Of a stretch of 64,000 nt of DNA, positions 1 to 8,285 are shown in pieces. The translations under genes and the position numbers were made by a program. The stretch spans positions 62,001-126,000 of the forward strand of contig CACZQB010000003.1 of the NCBI GenBank assembly GCA_902783255.1, written 5' to 3'. The notes under the pieces were generated by a model. It made no database searches. It saw nothing but the letters and a program-made list of their open reading frames with translations, and was not told where the DNA came from. Numbering within the stretch: the first letter of the stretch is position 1; every line of letters begins with the position of its first letter. Origin of the DNA: Oscillospiraceae bacterium (GTDB lineage Bacteria > Bacillota > Clostridia > Oscillospirales > UBA644).

Positions 1-2
1 TC

Positions 3-1190
3 GGTAATCAGGAATGCGTGAGAGATCTTTCAACGTGGGAAAATCACAAAACCGTTATTTCCGATTATGAGCCCGGTCCGCAAAAAGACGATTTTCCGAA
101 GGACATAATAGTAAAGGACTGCTATTTTTATTATCTCGGGATATATGAAAAGCAGACTTCACCGGTAACGATGAGCGTATGTTCGCGCGTTTCGGTCGAC
201 GGCTGCACAATACATCATGTTCCGCGCGCGGGCATAAACATATGCGACGGTTCTTTCGGAGGACACAGAATACAAAACAATCTGGTTTTTGATACCGTGC
301 GCGAAACGGGAGATCACGGTCCTTTCAACAGCTGGGGCAGAGACAGATTCTGGTCTTTGGGCGGACTTGACGGCAGCGGAAAAGACGGAGAGATAAAAAG
401 ACATTACGCAACGCTCGATGCCGTTGAAACGACCGTCATTTACCATAATATGTTCTGCGGCAGCAGAGGCTTCGGCATCGATCTTGATGACGGTTCTTCA
501 AATTATCTGATAGAGAAAAACTACTGTGTGGGCGTGGGAATAAAGCTCAGGGAAGGGTTTCTGAGAACAGTCCGAAACAATTTCATTTCGGGCGCTCCGC
601 TCGATCTTCACTGCACATTTGCCGAAAATGACGACGTTATCGAAAACAACATCATTGTTTCGGAATCGCCGCTCAGCATCTATGCGCAAAACGAGGGCTT
701 TACCACAAAAGCGGTCAATAATTTATTTGCCGGCGCAGACCTTTCAGTTCTTTCCGACCGTCTTTTCAAAGACAACAAAAACTACGTCTGTGCCGCAGAT
801 GACGGAAACATGCTTTCCCTTTCACCGAAAGAAATATTCTTCGAGCCGTTCTCACTTGAATTCGGGAGAAAAGACAAGCCTAAACCTAATATCGCCAACA
901 GGCAAAAAATCAAAGACGATACAGTGGAAACAGAAGGAATGGTATTGACTCTGCCCGATGAATCGGTCCGCTCAATGGCGGGGCTTTCGGGCTTTGAAGG
1001 CGCATATGTAAAAACAATTCTGCCTCAGTCTCCGTATTACGGATCAGGGGTAAGACAAAACGATGTTATACTTGAAATTAACGGTAAAAAAATACTATCA
1101 CCCAATGATGTAACGGAATGCGGAACAGTAAAAACGATTTCCGTGTCCAGGGCGCAGAAAATACTTGAATTTACCGCGATCGGCAACTGA
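3..1190 (+). CDS. Right-handed beta-helix protein with C-terminal PDZ domain (5' truncated by window edge)
   Basis: The reading frame is open to the left edge, so the N-terminus is missing; the GTG at 18 is probably internal. The visible protein has the short beta-strand repeats of a right-handed parallel beta-helix, with many Asn/Asp/Gly turns, and an HGPFNSWGRDRFW stretch of the kind found in GH141-like and related polysaccharide-active helices. The last 75 or so residues (GAYVKTILPQSPYYGSGVRQ, then DVILEINGKK) form a PDZ-like fold. A glycan-active role is inferred from the fold. An alpha/beta hydrolase gene follows after 11 bp, so the two are probably co-transcribed. Confidence 0.8.
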   Translation, partial: GNQECVRDLSTWENHKTVISDYEPGPQKDDFPKDIIVKDCYFYYLGIYEKQTSPVTMSVCSRVSVDGCTIHHVPRAGINICDGSFGGHRIQNNLVFDTVRETGDHGPFNSWGRDRFWSLGGLDGSGKDGEIKRHYATLDAVETTVIYHNMFCGSRGFGIDLDDGSSNYLIEKNYCVGVGIKLREGFLRTVRNNFISGAPLDLHCTFAENDDVIENNIIVSESPLSIYAQNEGFTTKAVNNLFAGADLSVLSDRLFKDNKNYVCAADDGNMLSLSPKEIFFEPFSLEFGRKDKPKPNIANRQKIKDDTVETEGMVLTLPDESVRSMAGLSGFEGAYVKTILPQSPYYGSGVRQNDVILEINGKKILSPNDVTECGTVKTISVSRAQKILEFTAIGN

Positions 1191-1201
1191 AAGGGCGGAA
1201 T

Positions 1202-2164
1202 ATGATAAAAGATAAAATTTTGAACACCTATAAATCGCAGCTTTTTCGCCGCTACGACGATCCCGGATATCTTTTCTATTATTCCGCGGATGATTTTGAA
1301 GGGCTGAAAAAAGAAAGCTTCGATTTTATGACCGAAAAACAAAACAGGCTCAGAGGCTTTTTTTACTGCTACGACGACCCGATCGCAAACAGACTCGTGA
1401 TTTTCGACCACGGTCTCGGCGAAGGACATAAGGCTTATATGAAGGAGATCGAACTGCTTTGCCGTCACGGCTTTACGGTTTATGCATACGATCACACGGG
1501 CTGCGATAAATCGGACGGAAAAGATATAAACGGTCTTGGACAGTCGCTTGCCGATCTTGACGACTGCATAAAGGCGATAAGATCTTCAAGCAGATACAAA
1601 GATGCGGATATTTCAGTGATCGGACACAGCTGGGGCGGTTATTCGTGCGCAAACATATGCACATATCACAAAGATATTTCGCACATTGTTGTGATTTCGG
1701 GTTTTATTTCGGTAAAAAAAGCGTTGGATCAGCTTTTGCACGGTATTCTGAAACTTTTCGGAAAACCTGTTTATGATCTTGAAAAAAACGCAAATCCTAA
1801 ATATTATTCGTCGAATGCGGTTGATGCGCTGTCAAAAACAGAAGCAAAGACACTTCTTGTTTATTCTGCAGACGACCCGATAGTAAGCAAAAAATATCAT
1901 TTCGATGTTTTGAAAAAAGCACTGTCTGAAAAAAATAATATCAGATTTTTACTGGTTGAAAACAAGGGACATAATCCTAACTACACTGAAAATGCAGTAA
2001 AAAGTCTGAAAGAATGCGAAGCAAGGCTGAAGGAATGCCTTAAAGAGAAAAAACTTGAAACACCTCAGCAGAAAGAAGAATTCAAAAACGCTTTTGACTG
2101 GGATAAAATAACCGAGCAGGATGAAAGCGTATGGAAAGAGATTTTTGACGTTCTCGATGCATAA
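1202..2164 (+). CDS. Alpha/beta hydrolase (serine esterase/lysophospholipase-like)
   Basis: A 320-residue alpha/beta hydrolase of the Hydrolase_4 (monoacylglycerol lipase-like) type. The nucleophile elbow is GHSWGG with Ser143. Candidate acid and base are the Asp in YSADDPIVSK (about residue 228) and the His in NKGHNPNYT (about residue 258). No signal peptide is visible, so it should act in the cytoplasm. The ATG follows a GGGCGGA sequence. The substrate cannot be read from the sequence; placement after a beta-helix protein suggests deacylation of a glycan product, but that is inference. Confidence 0.8.
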   Translation: MIKDKILNTYKSQLFRRYDDPGYLFYYSADDFEGLKKESFDFMTEKQNRLRGFFYCYDDPIANRLVIFDHGLGEGHKAYMKEIELLCRHGFTVYAYDHTGCDKSDGKDINGLGQSLADLDDCIKAIRSSSRYKDADISVIGHSWGGYSCANICTYHKDISHIVVISGFISVKKALDQLLHGILKLFGKPVYDLEKNANPKYYSSNAVDALSKTEAKTLLVYSADDPIVSKKYHFDVLKKALSEKNNIRFLLVENKGHNPNYTENAVKSLKECEARLKECLKEKKLETPQQKEEFKNAFDWDKITEQDESVWKEIFDVLDA

Positions 2165-2235
2165 AAAGCAGCGTGCAAACGATATAACTGTTCGGTAAAA
2201 TTTAATAAACCGACATTTTTCAACGGAACGCAATA

Positions 2236-2282
2236 AAAAAACGACCATGTAAGAGTGCAGCACCCTTGCGCGGTCGTTTTTT
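2236..2282. terminator. Bidirectional intrinsic terminator
   Basis: The stem arms AAAAAACGACC (2236-2246) and GGTCGTTTTTT (2272-2282) lie between the convergent hydrolase and permease genes. The A-run and T-run allow it to work on both strands. Confidence 0.75.
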
Positions 2283-2345
2283 CTATCAGATAAACCAAAT
2301 ATCATAAGAGTTATGAAATGGATCGGTAGCGGGAAAGACAGACTG

Positions 2346-3257
2346 TCAAACGAATATGTTTATAAGAAGCCCTATAATGAACGAAAACAGCATGACAAAC
2401 GCAATATAAAGCACGAAGCGTTTGATACCGAATACGATCTTGAGCGCCCCTAAATTAGTTATTTTTGTAGCGGGACCGGTGATCATAAACGCCGCAGCGC
2501 TGCCAAGGCTCATCCCTTCCGCGAGCCAGCCCTGTATCAGCGGGATCGTGCCTCCGCCGCAGGCGTAAAGAGGAACGCCTATAGTTGCCGCCATAAGCAC
2601 GCCCCACGCATCGTTGCCGCCGAACACTTTTACCATCAGATCCTGCGGAACATATCTCTGAAATACTGCCGAAAGCACAATGCCGAGCAGGAACATAGGC
2701 CCTGTCGCCTTGATATTCCTTCCTATGTTTTTCAGAAGACGAATGAATATATTCGGATGGACGTCGCGGCTCTTCGGTTCGTCGAAGCTTTTGAAATCGA
2801 AAAACTCCTTACCTTTATAGAACATTCTCACAAGTATTCCGGCAACTATACCGCAAAGAAAGCACGAAACGATGCGCACGGTAAGCGCAGCGGGACCGAG
2901 AGCGGCGCTGTAGATGATTAATTGCGGGTTGAGCAGGATGGAAGTCATCATAAACGCCGCAAGCCAGTCATCACGCATACCGCTTCTTGAAACAGACGCG
3001 GCGAGAGGAATCGTTCCGTACATACAAAGAGGAGAAGCGATACCGAGAAGAGATGCCGGAACTATGCCGAGAATTCCGAGCTTTGCATCGCTCATCCTTT
3101 TAAGCAGTCCGTGGATATGGTCTTTCAGAAAGACAGATATACATGATCCCGCAACAATACCGATCACCCAGTAGAGAAAGATCTGACGGAACTGAATATC
3201 AGAATAATACCACAGATAAACAAACTCCCGCCGAACGATCTCCAAAAACTCACTCAT
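2346..3257 (-). CDS. YraQ/ArsP-family (DUF318) permease
   Basis: A polytopic membrane protein of about 303 residues. It has the features of the UPF0718/DUF318 permease family: a repeated Pro/Gly-rich motif with GIASPLCMYGTIPLA near residue 75 and the second copy GVPLYACGGGTIPLIQGW in the C-terminal half. Members of this family export organoarsenicals or are of unknown substrate. The ATG at 3257 is preferred over the TTG at 3260. It overlaps the stop of the upstream DUF362 gene by 8 bp, which implies translational coupling. It is the last gene of the TetR-led operon. Confidence 0.8.
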   Translation of the reverse strand: MSEFLEIVRREFVYLWYYSDIQFRQIFLYWVIGIVAGSCISVFLKDHIHGLLKRMSDAKLGILGIVPASLLGIASPLCMYGTIPLAASVSRSGMRDDWLAAFMMTSILLNPQLIIYSAALGPAALTVRIVSCFLCGIVAGILVRMFYKGKEFFDFKSFDEPKSRDVHPNIFIRLLKNIGRNIKATGPMFLLGIVLSAVFQRYVPQDLMVKVFGGNDAWGVLMAATIGVPLYACGGGTIPLIQGWLAEGMSLGSAAAFMITGPATKITNLGALKIVFGIKRFVLYIAFVMLFSFIIGLLINIFV

Positions 3258-4320
3258 CAATGCTTACCAATGTATATGTCCGAGAACCGAGTCCGATCTT
3301 TTCGGCGTGTTCGAGTGTATGAACGCCGTTCTGCCTCTCGATCCTGCGCTGAAGCGAAGCGCTGTCGGGCGCATTGTAAACAAGGTCGACGCAAGCCTGG
3401 TCGAGCGCCACGGGATCGGTCGAAGCAAGGATCCCTATATCATGCATATCCGGCTCTGCGGGATTTCCGTCACAGTCGCAGTCGACTGACAGACGGTTCA
3501 TAACGTTGATGTAAATGATATGTTCAGTTCCGACATGATCGCGAACGCCTGTCACCATCTCGCCAAGAGCTTCAAGCCAGGCGTCCTGATCGTTATACCA
3601 GATACTGCCGCTCGTTTTCGTGCCGGCAGTATGGACATAAACCTTACCTGACGGAGAAGACATGCCGATCGCCACGTTTTTGATCGCACCGCCGAATCCT
3701 GCCATTGCATGACCCTTAAAGTGGGAAAGAATTATCCAGTCTGTATAGTTTTCCGCATGACTTCCAACAATCGCGCGGTCAAGACGTGTTCCGCCCGTCA
3801 CCGGCCATTCCGTTTCGCCTTCCTCATCAAGAAGATCGAAAGGTGCGATATCTGTAAAGCCGTGGTCCTTTGCAACCTGCTTGTGCATAGCCGCGCTTGC
3901 ACGTGAACCTCCGTACGCAGTATTGCATTCGACTATAGTGCCGTCTACCAGCTGAACAAGATCTTTTATCAGCTCAGGGCGCAGATAGTTGCTTGAAGGA
4001 GGCTCTCCCGTTGATATTTTCACTGCAACTTTTCCCGTTGGTGTAAAATTAAGCGCATTATATATCTTTACAAGACCTTCCGGCGAGATATCCGAAGTAA
4101 AAAACACGGTCGGTTTGTCGGTATCATCCGCCTTTGACGAATCATTTTGTGTCACGGTCGAATTTTCTTCTGTGATTGCAGCTGATTCGGATATTTCATC
4201 AGAAGGAACCGCAGCATTGTTATCCGTATCGTCATGTTTAACATCGTTTTTTTCGCATGAGATGAAGCATATGAGCGCAGCCAGAAGGACAATTATCGCA
4301 AAATACAGTTTTTTCTTCAT
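3250..4320 (-). CDS. DUF362 family lipoprotein
   Basis: A 356-residue DUF362 protein that begins with a lipoprotein signal peptide; the lipid-accepting Cys is about residue 22 (FISCEK). The start at 4320 is preceded by AAAGG at good spacing, and the signal peptide starts there, so upstream in-frame codons are unlikely to be used. After an acidic Ser/Thr/Asp linker comes the conserved domain with KISTGEP, SHFKGHAMAGFGG and DCDCDGNP. It is a clear paralogue of the non-exported protein at 25136-26176. DUF362 proteins are often tied to iron-sulfur or ferredoxin-like functions, but the reaction is unknown. Confidence 0.8.
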   Translation of the reverse strand: MKKKLYFAIIVLLAALICFISCEKNDVKHDDTDNNAAVPSDEISESAAITEENSTVTQNDSSKADDTDKPTVFFTSDISPEGLVKIYNALNFTPTGKVAVKISTGEPPSSNYLRPELIKDLVQLVDGTIVECNTAYGGSRASAAMHKQVAKDHGFTDIAPFDLLDEEGETEWPVTGGTRLDRAIVGSHAENYTDWIILSHFKGHAMAGFGGAIKNVAIGMSSPSGKVYVHTAGTKTSGSIWYNDQDAWLEALGEMVTGVRDHVGTEHIIYINVMNRLSVDCDCDGNPAEPDMHDIGILASTDPVALDQACVDLVYNAPDSASLQRRIERQNGVHTLEHAEKIGLGSRTYTLVSIDE

Positions 4321-4333
4321 TTTATTACCTTTC

Positions 4334-5188
4334 TTATAAGCTTTTTCCGAGCTTATACGCTTTTTCAGGACAGAGTCTTTGGTTCGTTTGTGTATGAGTG
4401 GTCGGATCACCCAACGAGGGAGATGTATCGGTTTTACAGCCGGTGCATATTATCAGAGCTGCGCCGGTCAGCAGAGACAGAAGCACGAGGCAGACGGAGG
4501 TAAGCATCTTCGTCTTTTTGTTTTCGGTTTTGCCGGCCGTCCATTTGATTATCGACGCGGTTTCAGCGCCGAGAAACGCAAAAGCGATCAGAATTGCGAG
4601 GTTTTCAAGAAAAACGAGCGCTGCCGCTTTATCGTAATCAAAGAATGCGAACGGCGTGCGGAAAAACATGTAATCGGGAATGGAATTTTTGACGAAAAGC
4701 CAAAATCCGACACCTGCTAAGACAGCAAATACCGCTGTGACAGCGGATTTTAATCTGCCGTTCCATTTTAAGCCCGCAGTCATCGCAGGGATATGCAGTC
4801 CGAGATGAAGTCCCATAAGGATAAACGACCAGAACGACATAGCAAGGTGAAAACGCCGCGCGAAAGCTATAGGGAGCATTCCGTAAAGGAACGGCACCGC
4901 GTGAGAGCTCATTGCCATACCGCAGAGCGCCGTAAGTGCGATCGATGCAAGAAGCAGCGTGTTCACGATGACAGTCACGATGCGGCAGGCATTGTATCTG
5001 CCCTTGAAAAGCGATTTATACCATTTGAAATTAAGAATGTGGTGAACGATCAGCAATACTGTCATTGCGATCCCGCCCCATTCGTGCAGATTTTCGCCGG
5101 TCACCTGGTAAGCCATAAGACAGAGAAGAAGGACGCTCATAAGGGCATCGACTATTTTTTTTATAACGTTTTTTTTGTTTGTCGGCAT
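4334..5188 (-). CDS. DUF4405 membrane protein (cytochrome b-like)
   Basis: A 284-residue integral membrane protein. The first half matches the DUF4405 pattern: a first helix, then HEWGGIAMTVLLIVHHILNF, then a later helix with HLAMSFWSFILMGLHLGLH. The paired intramembrane histidines are suited to haem ligation. DUF4405 is a cytochrome-like family linked to extracytosolic flavin-based electron transfer. The C-terminal part adds two more membrane segments that I do not recognise. It lies between exported flavodoxin and DUF362 genes, with 13-16 bp gaps, so a shared redox role is likely. Confidence 0.75.
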   Translation of the reverse strand: MPTNKKNVIKKIVDALMSVLLLCLMAYQVTGENLHEWGGIAMTVLLIVHHILNFKWYKSLFKGRYNACRIVTVIVNTLLLASIALTALCGMAMSSHAVPFLYGMLPIAFARRFHLAMSFWSFILMGLHLGLHIPAMTAGLKWNGRLKSAVTAVFAVLAGVGFWLFVKNSIPDYMFFRTPFAFFDYDKAAALVFLENLAILIAFAFLGAETASIIKWTAGKTENKKTKMLTSVCLVLLSLLTGAALIICTGCKTDTSPSLGDPTTHTQTNQRLCPEKAYKLGKSL

Positions 5189-5204
5189 TTTGCCGTCCCC
5201 CTGT

Positions 5205-5939
5205 TTACTGGTTTAAGCCGTCGATCCACGATTCAAGGTCCGATTCCGAAACGCTTCCCGGGAAGCGCTTGCCTTCAAGCCAATTACCGCTTTTCGCGTT
5301 TTCTGCAAGGTTTTTTCCGCTCCTGCCTATACCGCTGCTCGAAGATGTGCAGAACGGTATCATCGTTATGCCGTCAAAATCATAGCTTTCAACGAATGTA
5401 TCCATAATGCGAGGTTCCTCGCCCCACCAGATCGGAAAACCGATGTATATCGTTTCATATCCTTCAAGAGATATGCGCTCGCTGCCTATTTCAGGGCGAG
5501 AGGAGGGATCGTTTTGCTCTTTTGTGGAACGGCTGCTGCTGTCGTTCCAGTTAAGATCTGCCGAAGTGTATTCCTGCGCCGCTTTTATTTCGTAAATATC
5601 GGCATTCTCAATTTTGGCGATCTTTTCGGCTACGCCCTTTGTGGTCCCGGTTGCCGAAAATACAACGACAAGGACTGATTTATGCGCTGAATCAGTGTCC
5701 GTTTCCGGTGTGGTTTCGGTCTCAGGAAAAGCCTCTTCCGTATTCTGCTCCGTTTCAGGTTCAGCAGAAGCAGAAGGTTCGGGCGTTTCTGTGTTCTGCA
5801 GTGTTTCATCAGAACCTGTTGTTTCATCCGTGACTGTTATCGAACTGTTTTCTTCAGTATTTTCCGAAGTATTTCCCGAACAGGCAACAAGCGCAAGCAA
5901 AAGCGCCGCTGTCAATAATAAAACGAATAATCTTTTCAT
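5205..5939 (-). CDS. Exported flavodoxin-like lipoprotein
   Basis: A 244-residue protein with a lipoprotein signal (LALVAC, Cys20), an acidic Thr/Glu-rich linker to about residue 85, and then a flavodoxin domain. The FMN phosphate loop FSATGTT is at residues 94-100, and the IGFPIWWGEEP loop follows the typical flavodoxin pattern. The family normally carries electrons on FMN in the cytoplasm; here the protein should be anchored outside the membrane. A good AGGAG site precedes the ATG. Confidence 0.85.
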   Translation of the reverse strand: MKRLFVLLLTAALLLALVACSGNTSENTEENSSITVTDETTGSDETLQNTETPEPSASAEPETEQNTEEAFPETETTPETDTDSAHKSVLVVVFSATGTTKGVAEKIAKIENADIYEIKAAQEYTSADLNWNDSSSRSTKEQNDPSSRPEIGSERISLEGYETIYIGFPIWWGEEPRIMDTFVESYDFDGITMIPFCTSSSSGIGRSGKNLAENAKSGNWLEGKRFPGSVSESDLESWIDGLNQ

Positions 5940-5957
5940 AACGTTCTCCTGTGTCTT

Positions 5958-6200
5958 TTATTTTTCAAGTAATCTAAAGGCGTTTCCCGCATAGATGAGT
6001 TCTCTGACGCCGTCATATTTCGGATTTTCGTCAAAATACTTTTTCTTGGATATTACGACATTTGCGGGGAAATGCGGAAAATCGCTTCCGTATACAATTC
6101 TGTCGTCTGCCGCGACGGCACGGAGCATATTGATATGCGTCGGCTCAGGGTCGCCCGCGATATCGAAATACAGCTTTTCAAATTCCGCTTGGTCTCCTTT
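5958..6200 (-). pseudogene. C-terminal remnant of an amidohydrolase (ACMSD-like) gene
   Basis: Translation of the minus strand from about 6200 to the TAA at 5958-5960 gives about 79 residues resembling the C-terminus of amidohydrolase-2 proteins: LYFDIAGDPEP followed by DRIVYGSDFPHFPANVV, where the GSDFP Asp is a metal-site residue. There is an in-frame TAA just upstream and no start codon before an internal Met. The N-terminal three quarters are missing. The remnant sits between the TetR stop and the flavodoxin start, so it was probably a former member of this operon that lost its front by deletion. Confidence 0.7.
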
Positions 6201-6205
6201 TTATA

Positions 6206-6823
6206 TCAAAGCAATCTTATAAGACAGCTGTATGTGATCTCGTAAACGGACTGATAGACATAATTAATGCCTGCGTCACACATTGCCGAACGCTGTTTTT
6301 CCGTTACGGAGGTGTAAGGGTATATACCGAACATGAACGGGTAAAAAATATAAATGAAATTCTGAATATCCGAAAGGGACTTTTCCGGGCAGAATTTTTC
6401 GAGAATCATGCAAACAAGCTGTATGGAACGACCGTAAGCTTTTTTAAAATCGGTCAAAAGCTCTTTTCTGCTGTTCGCCTCCATATCATAGTTGTTCATA
6501 GAAAGAAGCTTAAGAAGCTGCACCCGCTCAGCAAGCGACGACGCGATTTTTGCAGAGATCTCTTTTTTTTCAAGTTTTTCGTTATCTTCAAGGATCGAGG
6601 TGAGAGCCGCATTCCAGCGCTCGTATTCCCGCTCGAACAGCGCGAGGAAAATTTCTTCTTTCGTTTGGAACGAGTTGTAAATCGTCGGACGAGAGAACGG
6701 AACTTCATTTCCGATTTCTTTCAGCGTGATTTCCTTAAAACTCATTGTCTGATAGAGCTTTTCGCAGGCGTTCACGATCTCCTCGCGGCGCTCCGCGATC
6801 TGTTCTGATGTTTTTTTAAGCAT
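6206..6823 (-). CDS. TetR/AcrR family transcriptional regulator
   Basis: A 205-residue regulator with an N-terminal TetR-type helix-turn-helix (MSFKEITLKEIGNEVPFSRP then TIYNSFQTKEEIF, residues about 27-60). The C-terminal ligand domain resembles TetR_C regulators of the AcrR type. GGAGGG precedes the ATG. The gene is the first of the operon that runs to the terminator near 2236, and two matching palindromes overlap its promoter, so autoregulation is expected. Confidence 0.9.
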   Translation of the reverse strand: MLKKTSEQIAERREEIVNACEKLYQTMSFKEITLKEIGNEVPFSRPTIYNSFQTKEEIFLALFEREYERWNAALTSILEDNEKLEKKEISAKIASSLAERVQLLKLLSMNNYDMEANSRKELLTDFKKAYGRSIQLVCMILEKFCPEKSLSDIQNFIYIFYPFMFGIYPYTSVTEKQRSAMCDAGINYVYQSVYEITYSCLIRLL

Positions 6824-6844
6824 TTTCAGCCCTCCGAATTATTA

Positions 6845-6894
6845 TGACACCGTGTCAATATCGATATTATATCACGGTTCTGACACGGTGTCAA
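6845..6894 (-). promoter_or_regulatory. TetR promoter with two operator palindromes
   Basis: On the minus strand the -35 TTGACA (6889-6894) and the -10 TATAAT (6866-6871) are 17 bp apart. TGACACGGTGTCA (6881-6893) covers the -35, and its reverse complement TGACACCGTGTCA (6845-6857) lies near the start of transcription. Each is a 13-bp inverted repeat around one central base. This is typical of a TetR repressor blocking its own operon. Confidence 0.85.
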
Positions 6895-7177
6895 TATACA
6901 TTTAAATGTTTAACAAAAATTTCAATTTCTGATGTTCAGCCGGCAAAAGCAGCTGATTTTGTCTGAAAACAATTCTGTATGACGCCAAAGTGTGACACAG
7001 GTCAGACAAAGTTTAACAGTTTAAATGCAGAGCAGAGCGGAAACACGCTTGAATCGGCAGGATTTGAGGGTATCCGTTCCGTTCATCATCCGAGAAATCC
7101 GCAGAACACAGTCATAAAGAGAAAGAGAGGTCATTATGCCGCCCGAGCCGTTCCGTTAAAAAAAAGCAGAATAACGA
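6895..7177. other. Intergenic region without a recognised gene
   Basis: No reading frame here has both a ribosome-binding site and a recognisable product. The 79-codon plus-strand frame from 6979 has no family features. I see no tRNA or riboswitch consensus. Confidence 0.5.
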
Positions 7178-7181
7178 TAAC

Positions 7182-7215
7182 GGCTGAGAGGAATACTCTC
7201 AGCCGGGTTTTTATA
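7182..7215. terminator. Hairpin with T-run downstream of the SGNH gene
   Basis: GGCTGAGAG (7182-7190) pairs with CTCTCAGCC (7196-7204). On the plus strand the stem is followed by GGGTTTTTA. On the minus strand, the direction of the adjacent SGNH gene, the T-run begins about 15 bases after the stem, which is weaker. It is probably the 3' end of the 9.7-7.2 kb transcript, though the orientation is odd. Confidence 0.5.
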
Positions 7216-8272
7216 TGAGTTTTGCGAGTAAAGGATAAAGCCGTTCAAAGAAGCGGAAAAATCCGAGATCCGTGGGGTGACAAGTATCGACGGTGCACGA
7301 ACGGAGAGGGTCATCACCGAATATAGAAGCGCCGTCAATAAAGTAAACGTTTTTATCGCCTCGCGACAGTGCGTTTTCATATGTTTTTCTGATGATATCC
7401 CGTCTTACGGCAAACGACCGTTCAGCCTCAGGATCGACATTGATAACATCCGGTTTTGATATGATTATCACGGGCGTATCCGGATGCGCCTCGCGCACTG
7501 TCAGGAAAAACGGTTCATGCGTCCGCGCAAGATGCTCCGCGTCGGGTGCGTTATGGTCGTAGTCGAAGACAAATGCGGACATTTCAAGTCCCGCTATATA
7601 CCGAGCTATGATCTGCTCCCCTTTTGCCGAGCCGGAGAAACCGAGATTTATGTAATCGCAGTCTAAAGCGCGCGACAGCATCGCCTGGTAGCTGTTTCCC
7701 GGTCTTGACGCGCATCCGCCCTGGGTTATGGACGAACCGTAATAAACGACCGGCACCCGTCTGCCGTACCCGGCAGGTGTCTCAAACAAAGCCTTATCGG
7801 AAACACCTATGAAAAGTTTATCCACGTCGTTGTAAAGAGGAAAATCGATTATAAGATCCTGCATACCTCCCGGCGTTCTCAGCATGTTCTCGTATCCGTG
7901 CGGACAGTTGAACGGAGGAACGAAAGTACCGACAAATTCATGCTTTTCGTCACGGAGCCTGTACATATCGAATCCGCTTACGCCGGTACCCGCCATATGT
8001 GAAAAGCAGCATTGAGCACCCCATTCGGCATGTATCGCCACATACGGTGAATCGGTGCGGAGCCTCAGCCTGACGCCGGCAGTATTCGTTGCAAGCAATG
8101 ATACGCCGTCGTTCGTATTATCGGCTGTTTCTTTGGGCAGCCTTCTGAAAGGCGTAACGGAACAGCAGCCGTAAATACGAAATTCCGCACTGTCGGCCGG
8201 TCTCCATACGATATCATCCATTCGGACCGTCTCTTCCACCCTGAGATTTTTGTCTATTTCAGATATATGCAT
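7211..8272 (-). CDS. SGNH/GDSL hydrolase with N-terminal beta-sandwich domain
   Basis: A 353-residue two-domain esterase. Residues 1-165 form a beta-rich domain of the kind that precedes carbohydrate esterases. The SGNH blocks follow: GSSITQGG with Ser181, NLGFSGSAKG (Gly block), FDYDHNAP (Asn block) and DTCHPTDLG near residue 330 (Asp/His). No signal peptide is visible. It is likely to deacetylate sugars. It lies 13 bp after a sugar-binding lipoprotein gene and probably shares its transcript. Confidence 0.85.
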   Translation of the reverse strand: MHISEIDKNLRVEETVRMDDIVWRPADSAEFRIYGCCSVTPFRRLPKETADNTNDGVSLLATNTAGVRLRLRTDSPYVAIHAEWGAQCCFSHMAGTGVSGFDMYRLRDEKHEFVGTFVPPFNCPHGYENMLRTPGGMQDLIIDFPLYNDVDKLFIGVSDKALFETPAGYGRRVPVVYYGSSITQGGCASRPGNSYQAMLSRALDCDYINLGFSGSAKGEQIIARYIAGLEMSAFVFDYDHNAPDAEHLARTHEPFFLTVREAHPDTPVIIISKPDVINVDPEAERSFAVRRDIIRKTYENALSRGDKNVYFIDGASIFGDDPLRSCTVDTCHPTDLGFFRFFERLYPLLAKLI

Positions 8273-8285
8273 AATATTCTCCTTT

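Noticed and set aside
4793-5407. Plus-strand open frame of 204 codons across DUF4405 and flavodoxin genes
   Set aside because: It crosses two real genes in antisense and is very rich in Arg/His/Lys/Ser without any recognisable motif.
6979-7218. 79-codon plus-strand frame between tetR and the SGNH gene
   Set aside because: No ribosome-binding site, no domain and no neighbour in the same direction.
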